Shown here: positions 60,567 through 64,000 of the stretch, piece by piece
How positions within the stretch are numbered: position 1 is the first letter of the stretch
Layout: every line of letters begins with the position of its first letter
NCBI GenBank assembly: GCA_963854835.1
Contig: OY978526.1
Coordinates: 61,504,649-61,568,648, forward strand
Direction: 5' to 3'
Origin: Megamerina dolium
Taxonomy: Eukaryota > Arthropoda > Insecta > Diptera > Megamerinidae
DNA length: 64,000 nucleotides
The notes under the pieces: generated by a model
What the model was told of the DNA's origin: nothing
What the model saw: only the letters and a program-made list of their open reading frames with translations
Database searches by the model: none
Position numbers and translations under genes: made by a program

Positions 60567-64000
<3,434 letters not shown>

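Overview
The window is animal, almost certainly insect, non-coding DNA. It is very AT-rich and full of (TA)n microsatellites. Every recognisable protein-coding stretch is transposon-derived: mariner, maT, Tc1 and Tc3-like DNA transposons, and jockey-, I/LOA- and RTE-like non-LTR retrotransposons. The mix of families, the short TATGTA/TACATA motifs and the TATGGGAG...GTGGGCGTGG repeats are most like a higher fly (Diptera), probably a tephritid fruit fly or relative. This is inference from family resemblance; the species cannot be read from the sequence. No host exon, tRNA, rRNA or CRISPR array can be supported, so the window is intergenic or lies inside a very long intron.

Layout. At 0.6-3.6 kb a mariner carries a nested Tc3-like element, followed by a second, reverse-strand mariner relic. 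At 6.3 kb is a SINE with a perfect 12-bp target duplication. At 9.2-9.6 kb is an inverted repeat around a (TA)n core. At 10.9 kb is a hAT-like MITE. At 13.4-14.2 kb is a jockey 3' fragment with a poly-A tail. At 14.7-17.7 kb a maT transposon is split by an I/LOA-like retrotransposon with a 13-bp target duplication. Transposon scraps lie at 21.2 and 23.7 kb. At 25.3-28.2 kb are two head-to-tail copies of a 1.3/1.6-kb repeat built of ~150-bp modules. At 28.3-29.9 kb is the best preserved element, a Tc1-type transposon with 221-bp inverted repeats, a 56-bp intron and one in-frame stop, sitting in the TA tail of a SINE. Further mariner and maT relics lie at 31.3 and 37.4 kb. A jockey fragment lies apparently inside a SINE at 39.2-40.7 kb. 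An RTE-like retrotransposon with a perfect 16-bp target duplication is at 42.7-44.1 kb. An I/LOA-like 3' end is at 45.5 kb. More SINEs lie at 44.3, 47.8, 48.8 and 54.1 kb, and two adjacent MITE-like elements at 57.1-58.0 kb. The rest is unannotated AT-rich DNA.

The elements do not form a pathway; what they share is layering. TA-targeting DNA transposons have landed beside or in (TA)n tracts, some of which are SINE tails, and retrotransposons have landed in older transposons. A tRNA-derived SINE occurs at least nine times in two 3'-end forms, one with an (AACCT)n tail. A second repeat family carrying TATGTTTTCGTATG-like cores occurs in degenerate arrays. All transposase and reverse-transcriptase genes are broken except the Tc1 gene, which has a single visible lesion.
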